Assembly: GCA_910584605.1 (NCBI GenBank)
Contig: CAJUAW010000121.1
Span: forward strand, 1-7,913
Reading direction: 5' to 3'
Length of the DNA stretch: 7,913 nt
Origin: an uncultured Oscillospiraceae bacterium
GTDB taxonomy: Bacteria > Bacillota_A > Clostridia > Oscillospirales > Oscillospiraceae
Part shown: positions 6,161 through 7,913 of the stretch, in pieces
Layout of the letters: each line of letters begins with the position of its first letter
Numbering within the stretch: position 1 is the stretch's first letter
The notes under the pieces: model-generated
Database searches by the model: none
The model's input: the letters and a program-made list of their open reading frames with translations, nothing else
What the model was told of the DNA's origin: nothing
Program-made: the position numbers and the translations under genes

Positions 6161-6198
6161 GCGGCCCCCAGAGGGACCCCCTCCCTTTTGGGGGCCGC
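6161..6198 (+). terminator. Intercistronic hairpin before hutH
   Basis: GCGGCCCCCA (6161-6170) pairs perfectly with TGGGGGCCGC (6189-6198). Inside it, AGGGA (6172-6176) pairs with TCCCT (6182-6186) around five C residues. Four T residues (6186-6189) lie between the inner and outer 3' arms. No T run follows the outer stem, so full termination is unlikely. It may act as a partial terminator through the inner hairpin or as an RNA-stability element setting different levels of antiporter and HutH. Confidence 0.6.
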
Positions 6199-6216
6199 CG
6201 CTGCTATGGAATTTCC

Positions 6217-6228
6217 CGGCATATGCCG
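6217..6228. promoter_or_regulatory. Perfect 12-bp palindrome upstream of hutH
   Basis: CGGCATATGCCG is fully self-complementary and sits 30 bases before the hutH ATG and 15 before its ribosome site. It could be a dimer-binding site or, in RNA, a weak self-pairing element. No clear -35/-10 pair surrounds it, so a separate hutH promoter is not called. Confidence 0.35.
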
Positions 6229-6258
6229 AACCTGATAGATAAAGTGAGGTAAGCTCTT

Positions 6259-7827
<1,569 letters not shown>

Positions 7828-7831
7828 GACC

Positions 7832-7913
7832 GTGAGGCGGAGTATTCTGCGCGCCGACCCGGCGGGCAACATCACCCTCTTTGTTCTGGACCCGGTCCCC
7901 AGGGCGGATCGGA
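7832..7913 (+). CDS. Start of a diaminopimelate-epimerase-like protein (partial)
   Basis: From a GTG at 7832, four bases after the hutH stop, a frame stays open to the window edge (27 complete codons). It reads RRSILRADPAGNITLFVLDP near its start. The (A/P)AGN-x(3)-VLD arrangement resembles the N-terminus of the DapF epimerase fold, where the usual motif is GAGNDF followed by VVLD. The expected Asp-Phe after Asn is Ile-Thr here, so this may be a divergent family member rather than the lysine-pathway enzyme. The ribosome site is weak and lies within the hutH stop region, suggesting coupled translation. With so little sequence both the start and the family are tentative. Confidence 0.45.
   Translation, partial: MRRSILRADPAGNITLFVLDPVPRADR

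Overview
This looks like a histidine-utilisation (hut) locus from a GC-rich anaerobic Firmicute. The Oscillospiraceae type (Flavonifractor, Intestinimonas or Oscillibacter-like) is my inference. It rests on strong C/G preference at third codon positions, Firmicute-style AGGAGG ribosome sites, a monofunctional formate-tetrahydrofolate ligase and an NhaC-family antiporter. The genus is not proven from the sequence.

Left arm (1-1902, plus strand): the last 55 codons of a probable long-form urocanate hydratase (hutU), an intercistronic hairpin, imidazolonepropionase (hutI), and an Lrp/AsnC-family regulator whose start codon overlaps the hutI stop. A perfect 15-bp stem-loop at 1906-1942 ends this arm and can also end the convergent gene on the other side.

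Centre (1955-4094): fhs (formate-tetrahydrofolate ligase) lies on the minus strand and reads toward the left arm. A 466-bp AT-rich divergent region separates it from the right arm. That region holds a sigma70-type promoter for each direction, several dyad symmetries that could be operators, a short palindrome bracketed by 8-9 bp direct repeats, and a foldable leader of about 120 nt in front of the antiporter gene.

Right arm (4095-7913, plus strand): an NhaC-family antiporter, a small two-helix membrane protein with a PH-like tail, a second intercistronic hairpin and a 12-bp palindrome, histidine ammonia-lyase (hutH), and, four bases later, the start of a gene resembling diaminopimelate epimerase that runs off the window.

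How the genes fit together: the antiporter probably brings in histidine or exchanges a product. HutH makes urocanate plus ammonia, HutU makes imidazolone propionate, and HutI makes N-formimino-glutamate. No HutG/HutF or glutamate formiminotransferase is visible. The presence of fhs suggests that the formimino carbon passes to tetrahydrofolate and is released as formate with ATP formation. The Lrp-type protein is the only regulator in view and is the natural candidate to control the locus. The pathway is known; the less familiar parts are the regulatory DNA between fhs and the antiporter, the small PH-like protein, and the epimerase-like gene after hutH.
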